A stretch of 64,000 bases of DNA from Cytophagaceae bacterium (GTDB lineage Bacteria; Bacteroidota; Bacteroidia; Cytophagales; Spirosomataceae): NCBI GenBank assembly GCA_027491195.1, contig JAIXWQ010000009.1, forward strand, positions 434,001-498,000, in the 5' to 3' direction. Below are positions 41,449 through 50,444 of the stretch, one piece after another. Numbering within the stretch: the stretch's first letter is position 1; each line of letters begins with the position of its first letter. The notes under the pieces are model-generated. The model was not told the DNA's origin and made no database searches. It saw only the letters and a program-made list of their open reading frames with translations. Position numbers and translations under genes: made by a program.

Positions 41449-42771
41449 ATGTCGAGTCCATGGCGTTCTAGTCCTAAAATGAAATCCCTCTCCGAAGTGT
41501 TTGGGACGATACCTGTGCCTGCGGGCTCCGGTTTTTGGAAGAATTTGCGGGCCTTCATGGGTCCCGGTTTTTTAGTGGCAGTAGGCTACATGGACCCGGG
41601 TAACTGGGCCACCGACCTTGCTGGAGGAGCCTCTTTCGGGTATACGCTTTTATCGGTTATTCTTGTTTCTAGCATTTTTGCCATCATTTTACAGCACCTA
41701 GCCTTGAAATTAGGCGTGGCTTCGGGGCGCGATTTAGCCCAGGCCTGTGGAGATGCATTCTCAAAACCGGTAGCCATCTTTCTATGGATTGTCTGCGAAC
41801 TGGCAATAGCTGCCTGTGATTTAGCGGAGGTAATCGGTTCTGCGTTAGCGTTACAATTGCTCTTCGGAATCCCAATTCTTGCCGGGATTGTCATCACGAT
41901 TTTTGATGTTTTCTTGATTTTATACTTCCAAAACAAGGGCTTCAAAGTCATCGAATCTATCGTTTTATCCCTGCTCATTGTTATCGTTTGCTGCTTTGCC
42001 TATGAGTTGTTTATTTCACAACCATCGATCGCAGGAATTCTCGGAGGCCTCGTTCCACAAACCTCAGTAGTGATGAATCCAAGTCAGCTTTACGTGGCGA
42101 TTGGTATTTTAGGTGCGACGGTGATGCCCCATAATCTATATTTACACTCTAGTATCGTCCAGACGCGTGCCATCAAAGACACAGAGGAGGACAAGGAAAA
42201 AGCGATTAAATATGCTACCTGGGATTCGACGATTTCCTTAGGCTTGGCCTTTTTTATTAATGCCGGGATTCTAATTCTAGCCGCCGCTGCTTTCCATGGC
42301 AATAATCTAAAACACGTGGCTGATATTCGAGATGCTTATCAATTATTGGATCCAGTCTTAGGTAGTCAACTAGCTAGTATCCTATTTGCTGTGGCCCTCT
42401 TAGCTTCTGGCCAAAACGCCACCTTAACCGGAACTCTTGCCGGTCAAATCGTCATGGAAGGTTTTCTGGATTTACGGATTGCCCCTTGGTTAAGACGTTT
42501 GATTACGCGTTTGATTGCCATCATTCCGGCTTTTTTCATTACTTGGATCTATGGGGAATCGAAGATAGGAGAGTTGCTGGTCTTTTCACAAGTCGTCTTG
42601 TCCATGCAGTTGAGTTTCGCCGTGATTCCGCTGGTACTATTTACGGGGGATAAACAGAAGATGGGTAAGTTTGCGAACTCGCCGCTATTACAAGGGATCG
42701 TTTGGGTAATTACTGCGATTATTCTGGGCTTGAATATGTACCTCTTAGCTCAGGTTTTAGGATTCCTTTAA
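41449..42771 (+). CDS. mntH: Nramp-family divalent metal transporter
   Basis: A 440-residue inner-membrane proton-coupled Mn2+/Fe2+ importer with eleven predicted helices. Helix 1 carries the metal-site motif Asp-Pro-Gly-Asn near residue 49 and helix 6 carries Met-Pro-His-Asn near 225, the two diagnostic Nramp segments. Divergent from a DtxR-family repressor with an operator between them, so metal-dependent repression is expected. An alternative ATG at 41479 would shorten the N-terminus by ten residues. The last 53 bp overlap the convergent ribD gene. Confidence 0.95.
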   Translation: MSSPWRSSPKMKSLSEVFGTIPVPAGSGFWKNLRAFMGPGFLVAVGYMDPGNWATDLAGGASFGYTLLSVILVSSIFAIILQHLALKLGVASGRDLAQACGDAFSKPVAIFLWIVCELAIAACDLAEVIGSALALQLLFGIPILAGIVITIFDVFLILYFQNKGFKVIESIVLSLLIVIVCCFAYELFISQPSIAGILGGLVPQTSVVMNPSQLYVAIGILGATVMPHNLYLHSSIVQTRAIKDTEEDKEKAIKYATWDSTISLGLAFFINAGILILAAAAFHGNNLKHVADIRDAYQLLDPVLGSQLASILFAVALLASGQNATLTGTLAGQIVMEGFLDLRIAPWLRRLITRLIAIIPAFFITWIYGESKIGELLVFSQVVLSMQLSFAVIPLVLFTGDKQKMGKFANSPLLQGIVWVITAIILGLNMYLLAQVLGFL

Positions 42772-43702
42772 ACCAGGTGTCGTCACCTAGGTAGTCGATT
42801 GCTCGCCATTTCACCGCCAGTTTCGGTTCAGAAATGCCCTCTTGTAAGTTTTTAGGAGATCGTATTTTCCAAACCTCATCCACCAAACCCTCCGCAAACA
42901 ATCTTTCCATCGTTTGAGCGCCGCCCTCGACTAAGATCGATTGAATACCCAGCTGTAGAATTTCTGAAGCCGATTTTAAAACCACCGTTTCTCCACCGTC
43001 TGTTAGCACTTTCGCATCGGCTGGAATTCTTCCCTGCGGATCTAGGACGATTCGGAGGGGATTTTTGCCTGGGACTAATCGAGTGTTAAGTGTGGGATTA
43101 TCGTTGATGATGGTTGTGACGCCTACTAAAATTCCTTGATGTTCTGCGCGCATTTGATGCACGCGAATGGCGGAAAGTTCAGACGAGATTTGGGTGGGCT
43201 CACCACCTGCTAAAGCGATAAATCCATCAGCTGAACACGCGTATTTGAAAGTAATGTAGGGTCGTTTCAGTCGGTGAAAGGTAAAGAAGTGGCGATTAAT
43301 CCATTCTCCTTTTTCTGCCAGCAATCCCACGTGACAGGTAATACCAGCCGCTTCTAGTTTCGCAATCCCTTTTCCAGCTACCAGTGGATTAGGGTCTAAG
43401 TTTGCGACATAGACTTCTTTGATTCCGGATTCAATTAGTAAATCGGCGCAAGGAGGGGTTTTGCCAAAATGCGAACACGGCTCTAAGGTCACAAAGGCTG
43501 TGGCGCCAGTAACGGATTCAGAGGCATTACGGATAGCATTGACTTCCGCATGTGGCCCACCGTATTGTTGGTGGTAACCTTCGCCGATAAGACGGTCATT
43601 TTTAACTATCAAACAACCGACAAGAGGATTAGGGGCAACGCGCCCTGATCCTAACAAGGCTAGGTCGAAAGCGCGTTGCATCCAAATTTCTTTATTCAGC
43701 AT
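42719..43702 (-). CDS. ribD: Bifunctional riboflavin biosynthesis deaminase/reductase RibD
   Basis: A 327-residue fusion. Residues 1-145 are a zinc cytidine-deaminase-like domain (Pro-Asn-Pro-Leu-Val-Gly-Cys near 25, His-Ala-Glu-Val-Asn near 50, Pro-Cys-Ser-His-Phe-Gly-Lys-Thr-Pro-Pro-Cys near 75). Residues 150-327 are the reductase domain (Thr-Phe-Lys-Tyr-Ala-Cys-Ser-Ala-Asp-Gly near 150, Leu-Val-Glu-Gly-Gly-Ala near 260). It catalyses the second and third steps after GTP cyclohydrolase II. It is about 40 residues shorter than E. coli RibD at the C-terminus. The start overlaps the efflux pump stop by 11 bp; the end runs 53 bp into mntH. Confidence 0.94.
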   Translation of the reverse strand: MLNKEIWMQRAFDLALLGSGRVAPNPLVGCLIVKNDRLIGEGYHQQYGGPHAEVNAIRNASESVTGATAFVTLEPCSHFGKTPPCADLLIESGIKEVYVANLDPNPLVAGKGIAKLEAAGITCHVGLLAEKGEWINRHFFTFHRLKRPYITFKYACSADGFIALAGGEPTQISSELSAIRVHQMRAEHQGILVGVTTIINDNPTLNTRLVPGKNPLRIVLDPQGRIPADAKVLTDGGETVVLKSASEILQLGIQSILVEGGAQTMERLFAEGLVDEVWKIRSPKNLQEGISEPKLAVKWRAIDYLGDDTWFKGILKPELRGTYSSPE

Positions 43703-46700
43703 GTACTGGTTTGCGGTTACTAGATAAATAACTGTAAATCGCAGGAATAATATACAGGGTTAAGGTAGTGGAGAATAACATACCACCCACTACAGCGATA
43801 CCCATCGAAACCCTACTTTGAGAACCTGAACCCAAAGCTAAGGCGATCGGTAAAATACCTAAAATCGTACAAAGCGAGGTCATAATGATAGGGCGGAAAC
43901 GAGCTACTGCCGCTTCTTGAACTGCTTTGATTTTCTCTGATCCAGATTCCTTCCGTTGGTTGGCAAATTCCACAATCAAGATACCGTTTTTCGTTACGAG
44001 ACCGATGAGGACGATGATACCGATTTGGGAGAAGATATTCAGGGTTTGGCTGAAATCCCACAAAGTTAAAAGGGCACCTGCTACCGCTAAAGGAACCGTG
44101 AATAAGATGATAAACGGGTCGACGAAGCTTTCGAATTGAGCAGAAAGGATCAAGTAGATCAATAAAATGGCAAGAGCAAAGGCGAAAAGAAGGGAAGAGC
44201 TAGACTCTTTGAATTCCTTACTTTGGCCATCATAAGCAGTCGAGAAGGATACATCGAAGGTTTCTTTCGCTAATTTGTCCATCTCATTCAATGCTTCTCC
44301 TAACGTAACTCCTTTCGCCATCTGCGCAGTGACCGTAGCCGCCACGTAGCGGTTGTAACGGAAGAGTTGTGGAGGAGTACTTTGCTCAGTGATCTTCACG
44401 AGGTTATCTAATTGAATCAAATCGCCGCGGTTGTTTTTCACATAAAGTGACTTCAAGTCAGATACGTCATTACGCATCGGACGATCGATTTGACCGATGA
44501 TTTGGTATTGTTTCCCGTCCATCACGAAATAGCCAAAACGTCTACCGGATAGGCCTAATTGCAAAGTAGTGGCCACATCTTGGATGGAAACGCCTAGGTT
44601 TTGGGCTTTATCACGGTTGATTTCCAAACGCAATTCTGGTTTCGTAAACTTCAAGTTCACGTCTGCTGTTTCGAATTTCGAGCTCTCGCGAACTTTAGCC
44701 ATAAACAGCGGAATATTCTTTTTTAAGCTTTCAAAAGTCGAAGCTTGAATGACAAAAGCGACCGGTAGGCCCCCACCTCCACGCTGTCCAGTAGACAAGG
44801 TAGGTTCTTGAATCAAGGTCGCTCGTGCTCCGGTGAATTTCTTAATCTTCGGCTGAAGCTGCTCCGCAATTTGTTGTTGCGTTCTACGGCCTTCTGGATC
44901 GGATAAAATAATCCGCATAGTTCCTGTATTCGAACCGCCATTCCCAAAAGGAGGGGAAGTAATCGAGTAGACTGCATAGCGTTCCTTAGCTGGAATATCA
45001 GTCATTAGAAACTTTGCCATCTCATCGGTATAATTCAACATGTATTCGAAAGTTGCTCCTTCTGGAGCCACGGCGCTTACTCGTAGACCTCCTCTATCCT
45101 CTAAAGGAGCTAATTCTGATGGAATCGCCTCGAATTTAAACAGGGCATAAATGATCCCAAACAAGGTAATCATGATCACCCAAGCCATCCAACGAATCTT
45201 AATAAAAGCGGCTAAGGAATCCTCATAGCCTTTTGTCAAGGCCACAAAGAAGGGTTCCGTTACCGTATAGAACCAAGGTTTTGAATGACTCCCCTTCAAT
45301 AAGCGAGAACTCAACATTGGCGTTAAGGTCAACGAAACAAAGGCCGAAATAATCACCGATCCAGCTACCACAATTCCGAATTCGCGGAACAAGCGTCCCG
45401 TGATACCTTGCAAGAAAATCACCGGCAAGAACACCGCCGCTAAAGTAACTGTCGTGGAAATAACGGCGAAATAGATTTCTTTCGAGCCTTCTACGGCCGC
45501 CTCCCAAGGACTTAAGCCTTCCTCGATTTTGGTATAAATATTCTCTAAAACCACAATCGCATCATCCACCACGAGACCAATAGAAAGTACGATTCCTAAC
45601 AAGGTCAATACGTTAATGGAGAACCCGGCTAAATACATGAAGAAGAACACCCCGATTAAACTGACTGGAATGGCCGTTAATGGAATGATGGTCGATCTCC
45701 AGTCACGTAAGAACAAGAAGATGATAATTGTTACTAATAAAATGGCCGTAAAGATGGTTTCTTCCACCTCCTCGATGGATTTACGCACATATTTCGTATT
45801 GTCAAAACCTTCTTGTAATTCGACGTCTGCTGGAAGTGTTAAACGTATTTGCTCTACTTTTTTGTGAATGGCATCTACGATTTGAATTTGATTAGATCCT
45901 GGTTGCGGTATAACGGCAATGGAGATCATCGGCTTCATATCACGTTTAAAGAAAGTCTTATTGTTTTCAGGGGAAAGCTCTGCTCTTCCCACATCCGAAA
46001 ATTTCACAGATCGATCGCCCTCTTCTTTGATGATCAAATTATTGAAATCATCTTCCGTCGTTAAACGACCTTGTGTACGAACCGTTAATTCCGTTGTCGC
46101 TCCTTCGATACTTCCGGAAGGTAACTCAATATTTTGCTTGGCTAAAGCCGAAACAATATCTGGTGCCGTTAATCGAAAGGAGGCTAAGCGCTCAGGATCG
46201 ATGTGCAAACGCATCGCGTATTTCTGCTCGCCCCACATTTGTACGGAGCTAACCCCAGGAATTGTTTGAAATTTCTCCTTTACGTTACGTGTAGCTAGTT
46301 CGTTTAAAGAAAGTAAGTTTCTAGTGGAGGAGAAAATATTAATATTATAAATGGGGCTCGCGTCTGCGTCTGCCTTTGCTACGATCGGGGGATCCACGTC
46401 TTTGGGTAACTGACCCATGGTACGGGATACGCGGTCTCGAACGTCATTTGCGGCATCCTCAATATTCACGGAAAGATCAAATTCTACCGTGATACTCGAA
46501 CGGCCATCGCGACTTGAGCTGGAAAGGGTACGAATACCGGCTATACCATTAATGGATTCTTCTAAGGGTTCCGTGATTTGGGATTCGATGATGTCTGCGT
46601 TCGCTCCCGTATAGGAAGTTTGCACGTTCACCACCGGCGGATCCACGGAGGGGTATTCCCGGACACCTAAGTAGGTGTACCCGATGATACCGAATACAAT

Positions 46701-46766
46701 GATCGTGATTGACATTACAATCGCAAGTACCGGTCTTTTTATGCTAATCTCTGAGAAAGATGCCAT
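43692..46766 (-). CDS. RND-family efflux pump, inner-membrane permease (AcrB type)
   Basis: A 1024-residue proton-driven exporter with the expected twelve helices and two large periplasmic domains. Helix 4 holds the proton-relay Asp-Asp pair (Gly-Leu-Val-Val-Asp-Asp-Ala-Ile-Val-Val-Leu-Glu-Asn near residue 405). Residues 1-30 and 520-545 are the first helices of each half. It follows the adaptor gene by 6 nt, forming an adaptor-pump pair. No TolC-like outer-membrane channel gene is adjacent, so that part must be elsewhere. Substrates cannot be predicted. Confidence 0.95.
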   Translation of the reverse strand: MASFSEISIKRPVLAIVMSITIIVFGIIGYTYLGVREYPSVDPPVVNVQTSYTGANADIIESQITEPLEESINGIAGIRTLSSSSRDGRSSITVEFDLSVNIEDAANDVRDRVSRTMGQLPKDVDPPIVAKADADASPIYNINIFSSTRNLLSLNELATRNVKEKFQTIPGVSSVQMWGEQKYAMRLHIDPERLASFRLTAPDIVSALAKQNIELPSGSIEGATTELTVRTQGRLTTEDDFNNLIIKEEGDRSVKFSDVGRAELSPENNKTFFKRDMKPMISIAVIPQPGSNQIQIVDAIHKKVEQIRLTLPADVELQEGFDNTKYVRKSIEEVEETIFTAILLVTIIIFLFLRDWRSTIIPLTAIPVSLIGVFFFMYLAGFSINVLTLLGIVLSIGLVVDDAIVVLENIYTKIEEGLSPWEAAVEGSKEIYFAVISTTVTLAAVFLPVIFLQGITGRLFREFGIVVAGSVIISAFVSLTLTPMLSSRLLKGSHSKPWFYTVTEPFFVALTKGYEDSLAAFIKIRWMAWVIMITLFGIIYALFKFEAIPSELAPLEDRGGLRVSAVAPEGATFEYMLNYTDEMAKFLMTDIPAKERYAVYSITSPPFGNGGSNTGTMRIILSDPEGRRTQQQIAEQLQPKIKKFTGARATLIQEPTLSTGQRGGGGLPVAFVIQASTFESLKKNIPLFMAKVRESSKFETADVNLKFTKPELRLEINRDKAQNLGVSIQDVATTLQLGLSGRRFGYFVMDGKQYQIIGQIDRPMRNDVSDLKSLYVKNNRGDLIQLDNLVKITEQSTPPQLFRYNRYVAATVTAQMAKGVTLGEALNEMDKLAKETFDVSFSTAYDGQSKEFKESSSSLLFAFALAILLIYLILSAQFESFVDPFIILFTVPLAVAGALLTLWDFSQTLNIFSQIGIIVLIGLVTKNGILIVEFANQRKESGSEKIKAVQEAAVARFRPIIMTSLCTILGILPIALALGSGSQSRVSMGIAVVGGMLFSTTLTLYIIPAIYSYLSSNRKPVHAE

Positions 46767-46772
46767 TTGGAT

Positions 46773-47864
46773 TTATTTTACGACTTCTTTAATTTCTACT
46801 TCGCCATCCGGTTTCACTTGAATGATACCGTTCGTAATTAGGGTATCTCCGATCGCCAGACCGTCTATAATTTCTACCGTTTTATCGCTACGAGTTCCCA
46901 AAGTCACCTTCGTCGATATGGATTTGCCATTTTTCACCACATACACCTTGTTTCCTTTTGCTTCTGGAATAACGGCTTCCGTTGGAATCATAATCGCAGA
47001 TCCTTTCGTCTTCAGAATCAAATTCACCTTTGCAAATGCTCCAGGAACTAATTCATTACCTGGGTTAGGTGCTTGAGCTCTGATCTGCAAGGTTCTTGTT
47101 TGAGGATCGATCTTCGGGTCGATTGCATACACCCGACCGATGTAATTCTTTTCTTCATTCTCCGTAGTAAATTCAATTGTACCACCATTTCTAACTTGAG
47201 TGGCATATTTTGCTGGAATAGCGAATTCGATTTTCGCTGGATTCGTGTTCGTCAACGTCGCAATTTGCGTGCTAGGTGAAATGTAACTTCCTAAACTCAC
47301 ATAACGGAAACCAATTTTTCCCGCAAATGGAGCCCGCAAGGTAGTTTTTAGAATTTGTGCTTTTAAATCTTCAATGTCTGCAGAAATCGTGTTCACCGAG
47401 TTCACCGCAATGTCATACTCGCGTTGCGAGATGGCTTCTTTCTGTAATAAGACTTTTTGGCGAGCTTCATTATCTTCCGCTAGCTTCTTGTTGAAGCCTA
47501 ATTTGCGTAGTCTAGCCTGCAAATCATCATCGTTAATGCGAAATAAAACCGTGCCTTTCGCTACGACATCTCCCTCCTTAATGTTCAAGGCAATGATACG
47601 GCCAGCAATTTCTGAACGAATTTCGACTTCTTCGTTTGGCAAAATAGAACCCGTCGAACTAATCATATCGTCCAAACGCGTCGATTTTACCACCGTCACA
47701 ATGACAGCCGTCTTTCCGCCCTTTCCACCAGGACCGCCCTTCTCTTTCCCTTTCTCCTTGGTTTCAGCAGAGAAAAAAGTCTTCTTGATTTTAGGGTAAA
47801 AGGCTAAGCCCAGAACGAGGGTAATAACCAAAAGGGACAAAAATGTCTTCGTTATTTTATTCAT
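46773..47864 (-). CDS. RND efflux periplasmic adaptor (membrane fusion protein)
   Basis: A 363-residue HlyD/AcrA-type adaptor. The N-terminal helix (residues 7-24) may be a membrane anchor or signal; no lipobox Cys is present. A Gly/Lys-rich segment (residues 38-51) leads into the barrel-sandwich domain (Val-Glu-Ile-Arg-Ser-Glu-Ile-Ala-Gly-Arg-Ile near 82), a short alpha-hairpin (residues 115-165) and beta-barrel and proximal domains. It links the RND pump to an outer-membrane channel. A regulator of the Lrp/AsnC family is encoded just upstream. Confidence 0.93.
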   Translation of the reverse strand: MNKITKTFLSLLVITLVLGLAFYPKIKKTFFSAETKEKGKEKGGPGGKGGKTAVIVTVVKSTRLDDMISSTGSILPNEEVEIRSEIAGRIIALNIKEGDVVAKGTVLFRINDDDLQARLRKLGFNKKLAEDNEARQKVLLQKEAISQREYDIAVNSVNTISADIEDLKAQILKTTLRAPFAGKIGFRYVSLGSYISPSTQIATLTNTNPAKIEFAIPAKYATQVRNGGTIEFTTENEEKNYIGRVYAIDPKIDPQTRTLQIRAQAPNPGNELVPGAFAKVNLILKTKGSAIMIPTEAVIPEAKGNKVYVVKNGKSISTKVTLGTRSDKTVEIIDGLAIGDTLITNGIIQVKPDGEVEIKEVVK

Positions 47865-47925
47865 GATAATAGGTTTAACACTAAAGTAATCAAATTCAAA
47901 GAAAGGATTACCCTAACTTATAGGC

Positions 47926-48408
47926 TTAATTGGTTAAAGAATTCGAAATCCAAGGCATAAAATGCTCATTCTCCACTTCGTTCATAACGAAATGGCTTTG
48001 GGCGTTGCCTATATTTTTTATACTTGCTAGTTTATGCAAAATAAATTCGCGGTACTCATCCATATCCGCAACAACGATCTTCAATAAAAAATCACTGTGC
48101 CCAGAAACGCAATAACATTCGGCGACTTCAGCTAAATTCATCACATCCTTTTCGAACTGATTCAAGTATTCTGCCGCATGCTCTTTTAAGGAAATATCAC
48201 AGAAAACGGTTAGGGTCTTGCCCAGTTTTGCCGGATTGATCATCGCCCGGTAACCGGTAATGACCCCTTCTTTTTCCATGCGCTTAATACGTTCATGGAT
48301 CGGCGTGGCGCTCATGCCTAAACGTTGGGCCATTTCTTTGTTTGAAAGGAAGGCATCTTCGTGTAGAAATGCGAGAATCTTTTTATCGATGTCGTCTATT
48401 TTTGCCAT
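47926..48408 (-). CDS. Lrp/AsnC-family transcriptional regulator
   Basis: A 160-residue regulator. The N-terminal helix-turn-helix (residues 1-60: Ile-Asp-Asp-Ile-Asp-Lys-Lys-Ile-Leu, then Ala-Gln-Arg-Leu-Gly-Met-Ser-Ala-Thr-Pro-Ile-His-Glu-Arg-Ile-Lys) is followed by a RAM ligand-binding domain with Val-Ser-Gly-His-Ser-Asp-Phe-Leu-Leu near 105. The gene lies one base after gldH and 62 bp before the efflux adaptor gene on the same strand. Effector and targets are unknown; control of the efflux genes is only suggested by position. Confidence 0.93.
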   Translation of the reverse strand: MAKIDDIDKKILAFLHEDAFLSNKEMAQRLGMSATPIHERIKRMEKEGVITGYRAMINPAKLGKTLTVFCDISLKEHAAEYLNQFEKDVMNLAEVAECYCVSGHSDFLLKIVVADMDEYREFILHKLASIKNIGNAQSHFVMNEVENEHFMPWISNSLTN

Positions 48409-48409
48409 G

Positions 48410-48898
48410 CTATTTTTTCTCTAAACGAAGCCCGATCGACACCATCCCCGCCAGCGTATCTACCCGCATGGATTGATCTAATTGAATTTTATACTTCCCA
48501 TTTTTGGGGAATTTCAGTGAGGGATAGACTAGAAAGTTTTTCTCATAGATATCGCCAAAACCCGCACCTTTCGGCTTCCCTGTCGTAGGATCATACAAAA
48601 TAGCTTCGGCTAAACCTCTTTGAACAATCTTCCCTTGCCCATCCATGATACTCGGGCTGAAATAAAGGTTATAGAAGGGGTAGGCATTATTTTGACGAAC
48701 CACTACATACAAAGCGTAGTTCACCAACGAATCTTCCACCGTCACCTCGAATTGAACCGGCTGCTTTTGAATCCAACCTGATTCAGGAAAACTAGAGGTC
48801 TCATCAATGGCCACATTCGTATTTCCGCAAGCAATGAAAAGTAGCTCTAGAAGGAAAATGCATCCAAGGCTAAGCTTCAGGGGTAGGCGCTGCACCAT
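48410..48898 (-). CDS. gldH: Gliding motility lipoprotein GldH
   Basis: A 162-residue lipoprotein with a hydrophobic signal (residues 7-21) and a lipobox ending Phe-Ile-Ala-Cys. The mature part resembles GldH: early Ser-Gly-Trp, Tyr-Ala-Leu-Tyr-Val-Val-Val-Arg-Gln-Asn-Asn-Ala-Tyr-Pro-Phe-Tyr-Asn-Leu near residue 65, and Gly-Lys-Tyr-Lys-Ile-Gln-Leu-Asp-Gln near 138. GldH is required for Bacteroidota gliding and stabilises the SprB-related machinery in Flavobacterium. The frame opens 63 bp earlier, but the ATG at 48898 puts the signal peptide first. It overlaps the ricT 3' end by 29 bp. Confidence 0.88.
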   Translation of the reverse strand: MVQRLPLKLSLGCIFLLELLFIACGNTNVAIDETSSFPESGWIQKQPVQFEVTVEDSLVNYALYVVVRQNNAYPFYNLYFSPSIMDGQGKIVQRGLAEAILYDPTTGKPKGAGFGDIYEKNFLVYPSLKFPKNGKYKIQLDQSMRVDTLAGMVSIGLRLEKK

Positions 48899-50444
48899 CT
48901 CTCGGAGGTCTTGGTTTGAACTTCTTTTTCTTCTTAAATGGCTTCGGTGTAGCCGTACCATCGGCTAAAGGAGCAGCTGCGTCTGGACGGTTCTCGCCCT
49001 CTGGACGTGGAGGACGTGGTCCTCTTTCTTGCCCTTCCGGTCTCGGTCCGCGCTCCGGTCTCGGCCCACGACTCTCGCCTTCCGGTCTTGGAGGACGAGG
49101 TCCTCTGTCTTGTCCTTCCGGTCTCGGCCCGCGCTCTGGTCTTGGCCCGCGGTTCTCGCCTTCTGGTCTTGGAGGACGTGGTCCTCTGTCTTGCCCTTCC
49201 GGTCTCGGTCCGCGCTCCGGTCTAGGACCTCGGTTTTCACCTTCTGGCCTTGGAGGGCGTGGTCCACGATCTGAACGAGGTCCGCCCTCGCGATTGCCCC
49301 GGTTATTTCTGTTATTGCGATTACCTGATTTCGCAGAGCCACCGTATTTCTTATCCATCCGCTCTAAATCAGAGTTCAATTCGGATAAGGTAGGTTTTTC
49401 TACCGCTGGAGCATCTGGATTCAGATCCTCGAACGACTCAGGAATAATTCCTTTTTTATTTAATTCAACGATTTCCGCTACGCGATCACAGCTCACCGGG
49501 ATCCAAATCGCCTCTTCACCCACAATCCCAAACCACATCATCCGCTTGAAGATATCGGTCTTCTGTAAGATTGCATCTCCACGCTTCGTTTTAAGGCGAC
49601 CCTCAATCGTCGGAATGCTTTTTAGGGCATCCATATAGGTCTCTAATTCGTAGTTCAAGCAGCATTTCAAACGTCCACATTGTCCGCTTAATTTGACTGG
49701 ATTCAGGGATAGGTTTTGATACCGAGCCGCTGAGGTAGTGACGTTTTTGAAATCTGATAACCAGGTAGAGCAGCATAATTCACGGCCACAAACCCCGATT
49801 CCGCCTAATCTGCCGGCTTCTTGGCGAAGGGAAATCTGTTTCATCTCGACACGAATCTTGAATTCAGTCGCGAGTAATTTGATCAGTTCACGGAAATCGA
49901 CACGGTCTTCTGAAGAATAGTAGAAGATGGCTTTAGACCCATCTGACTGGAATTCCACATCAGATAATTTCATGTTTAGCTTCAAATCACTGATGATTTG
50001 ACGTCCACGGTACATCGTAGGCAGGTCGCGCGCCATCGCTTGCTCGTGCTTCTCGATGTCCTTCTCGGTGGCTAAACGGAAGATAGTCTTGATTTTATCG
50101 TCGTCTTTAATGTTCTTCTTCAATAATTGAAGTCGAACTAATTCTCCCTGAAGGGAAACAACGCCTAATTGGGTTCCGCTGCTGGAATCGACCATCACGG
50201 AATCCCCCGTGTGCAATTCTAGTTGATCTGCATTGCGGAAATACTCTTTTCTGCCTCCTTTGAACTTCACTTCCACGATGTGGTAGCGTTGAAAAGAAGG
50301 GACGTCTAGGTCGGATAACCAGTCGAAGACGTTCATTTTATTGCAACCACCTGAGCCACAACCGCCATTGCTTTGGCAGCCTTTTACCTCTCCGCTAGTG
50401 CTGGTAGAGCCACATGACCCACTGGAACACGATTTACATGCCAT
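48870..50444 (-). CDS. ricT: RicT/PSP1-domain protein with Pro/Arg/Gly repeat tail
   Basis: A 524-residue protein. Residues 1-36 form a Cys-rich head (nine Cys in CxxC-like spacings). The PSP1/YaaT domain spans about residues 50-330, with Cys-rich motifs Gly-Val-Cys-Gly-Arg-Glu-Leu-Cys-Cys near 218 and Gln-Cys-Gly-Arg-Leu-Lys-Cys-Cys near 254, ligands for the Fe-S clusters of the B. subtilis RicAFT complex that affects RNA maturation. Residues 372-524 are a disordered Pro/Arg/Gly/Glu tail containing three 27-residue repeats. The gene overlaps purD by 11 bp and gldH by 29 bp. The role in Bacteroidota is not established. Confidence 0.88.
   Translation of the reverse strand: MACKSCSSGSCGSTSTSGEVKGCQSNGGCGSGGCNKMNVFDWLSDLDVPSFQRYHIVEVKFKGGRKEYFRNADQLELHTGDSVMVDSSSGTQLGVVSLQGELVRLQLLKKNIKDDDKIKTIFRLATEKDIEKHEQAMARDLPTMYRGRQIISDLKLNMKLSDVEFQSDGSKAIFYYSSEDRVDFRELIKLLATEFKIRVEMKQISLRQEAGRLGGIGVCGRELCCSTWLSDFKNVTTSAARYQNLSLNPVKLSGQCGRLKCCLNYELETYMDALKSIPTIEGRLKTKRGDAILQKTDIFKRMMWFGIVGEEAIWIPVSCDRVAEIVELNKKGIIPESFEDLNPDAPAVEKPTLSELNSDLERMDKKYGGSAKSGNRNNRNNRGNREGGPRSDRGPRPPRPEGENRGPRPERGPRPEGQDRGPRPPRPEGENRGPRPERGPRPEGQDRGPRPPRPEGESRGPRPERGPRPEGQERGPRPPRPEGENRPDAAAPLADGTATPKPFKKKKKFKPRPPRDGAAPTPEA
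48991..49272 (-). repeat. ricT: 81-bp tandem repeat in the ricT tail
   Basis: Units begin at 48991, 49072 and 49153, with a partial fourth at 49234, each 81 bp and so encoding a 27-residue block rich in Arg-Gly-Pro-Arg-Pro and Arg-Pro-Glu-Gly. The period is a multiple of three, so copy-number changes keep the frame. Antisense open frames here are by-products of the biased composition. Confidence 0.9.

Noticed and set aside
45223-46614. Additional open frames inside the RND pump gene
   Set aside because: They are out-of-frame shadows of the 1024-residue pump gene, which has intact family motifs throughout.
48916-49638. Long open frames opposite the ricT repeat tail
   Set aside because: They mirror the 81-bp repeat on the other strand and encode only low-complexity sequence.
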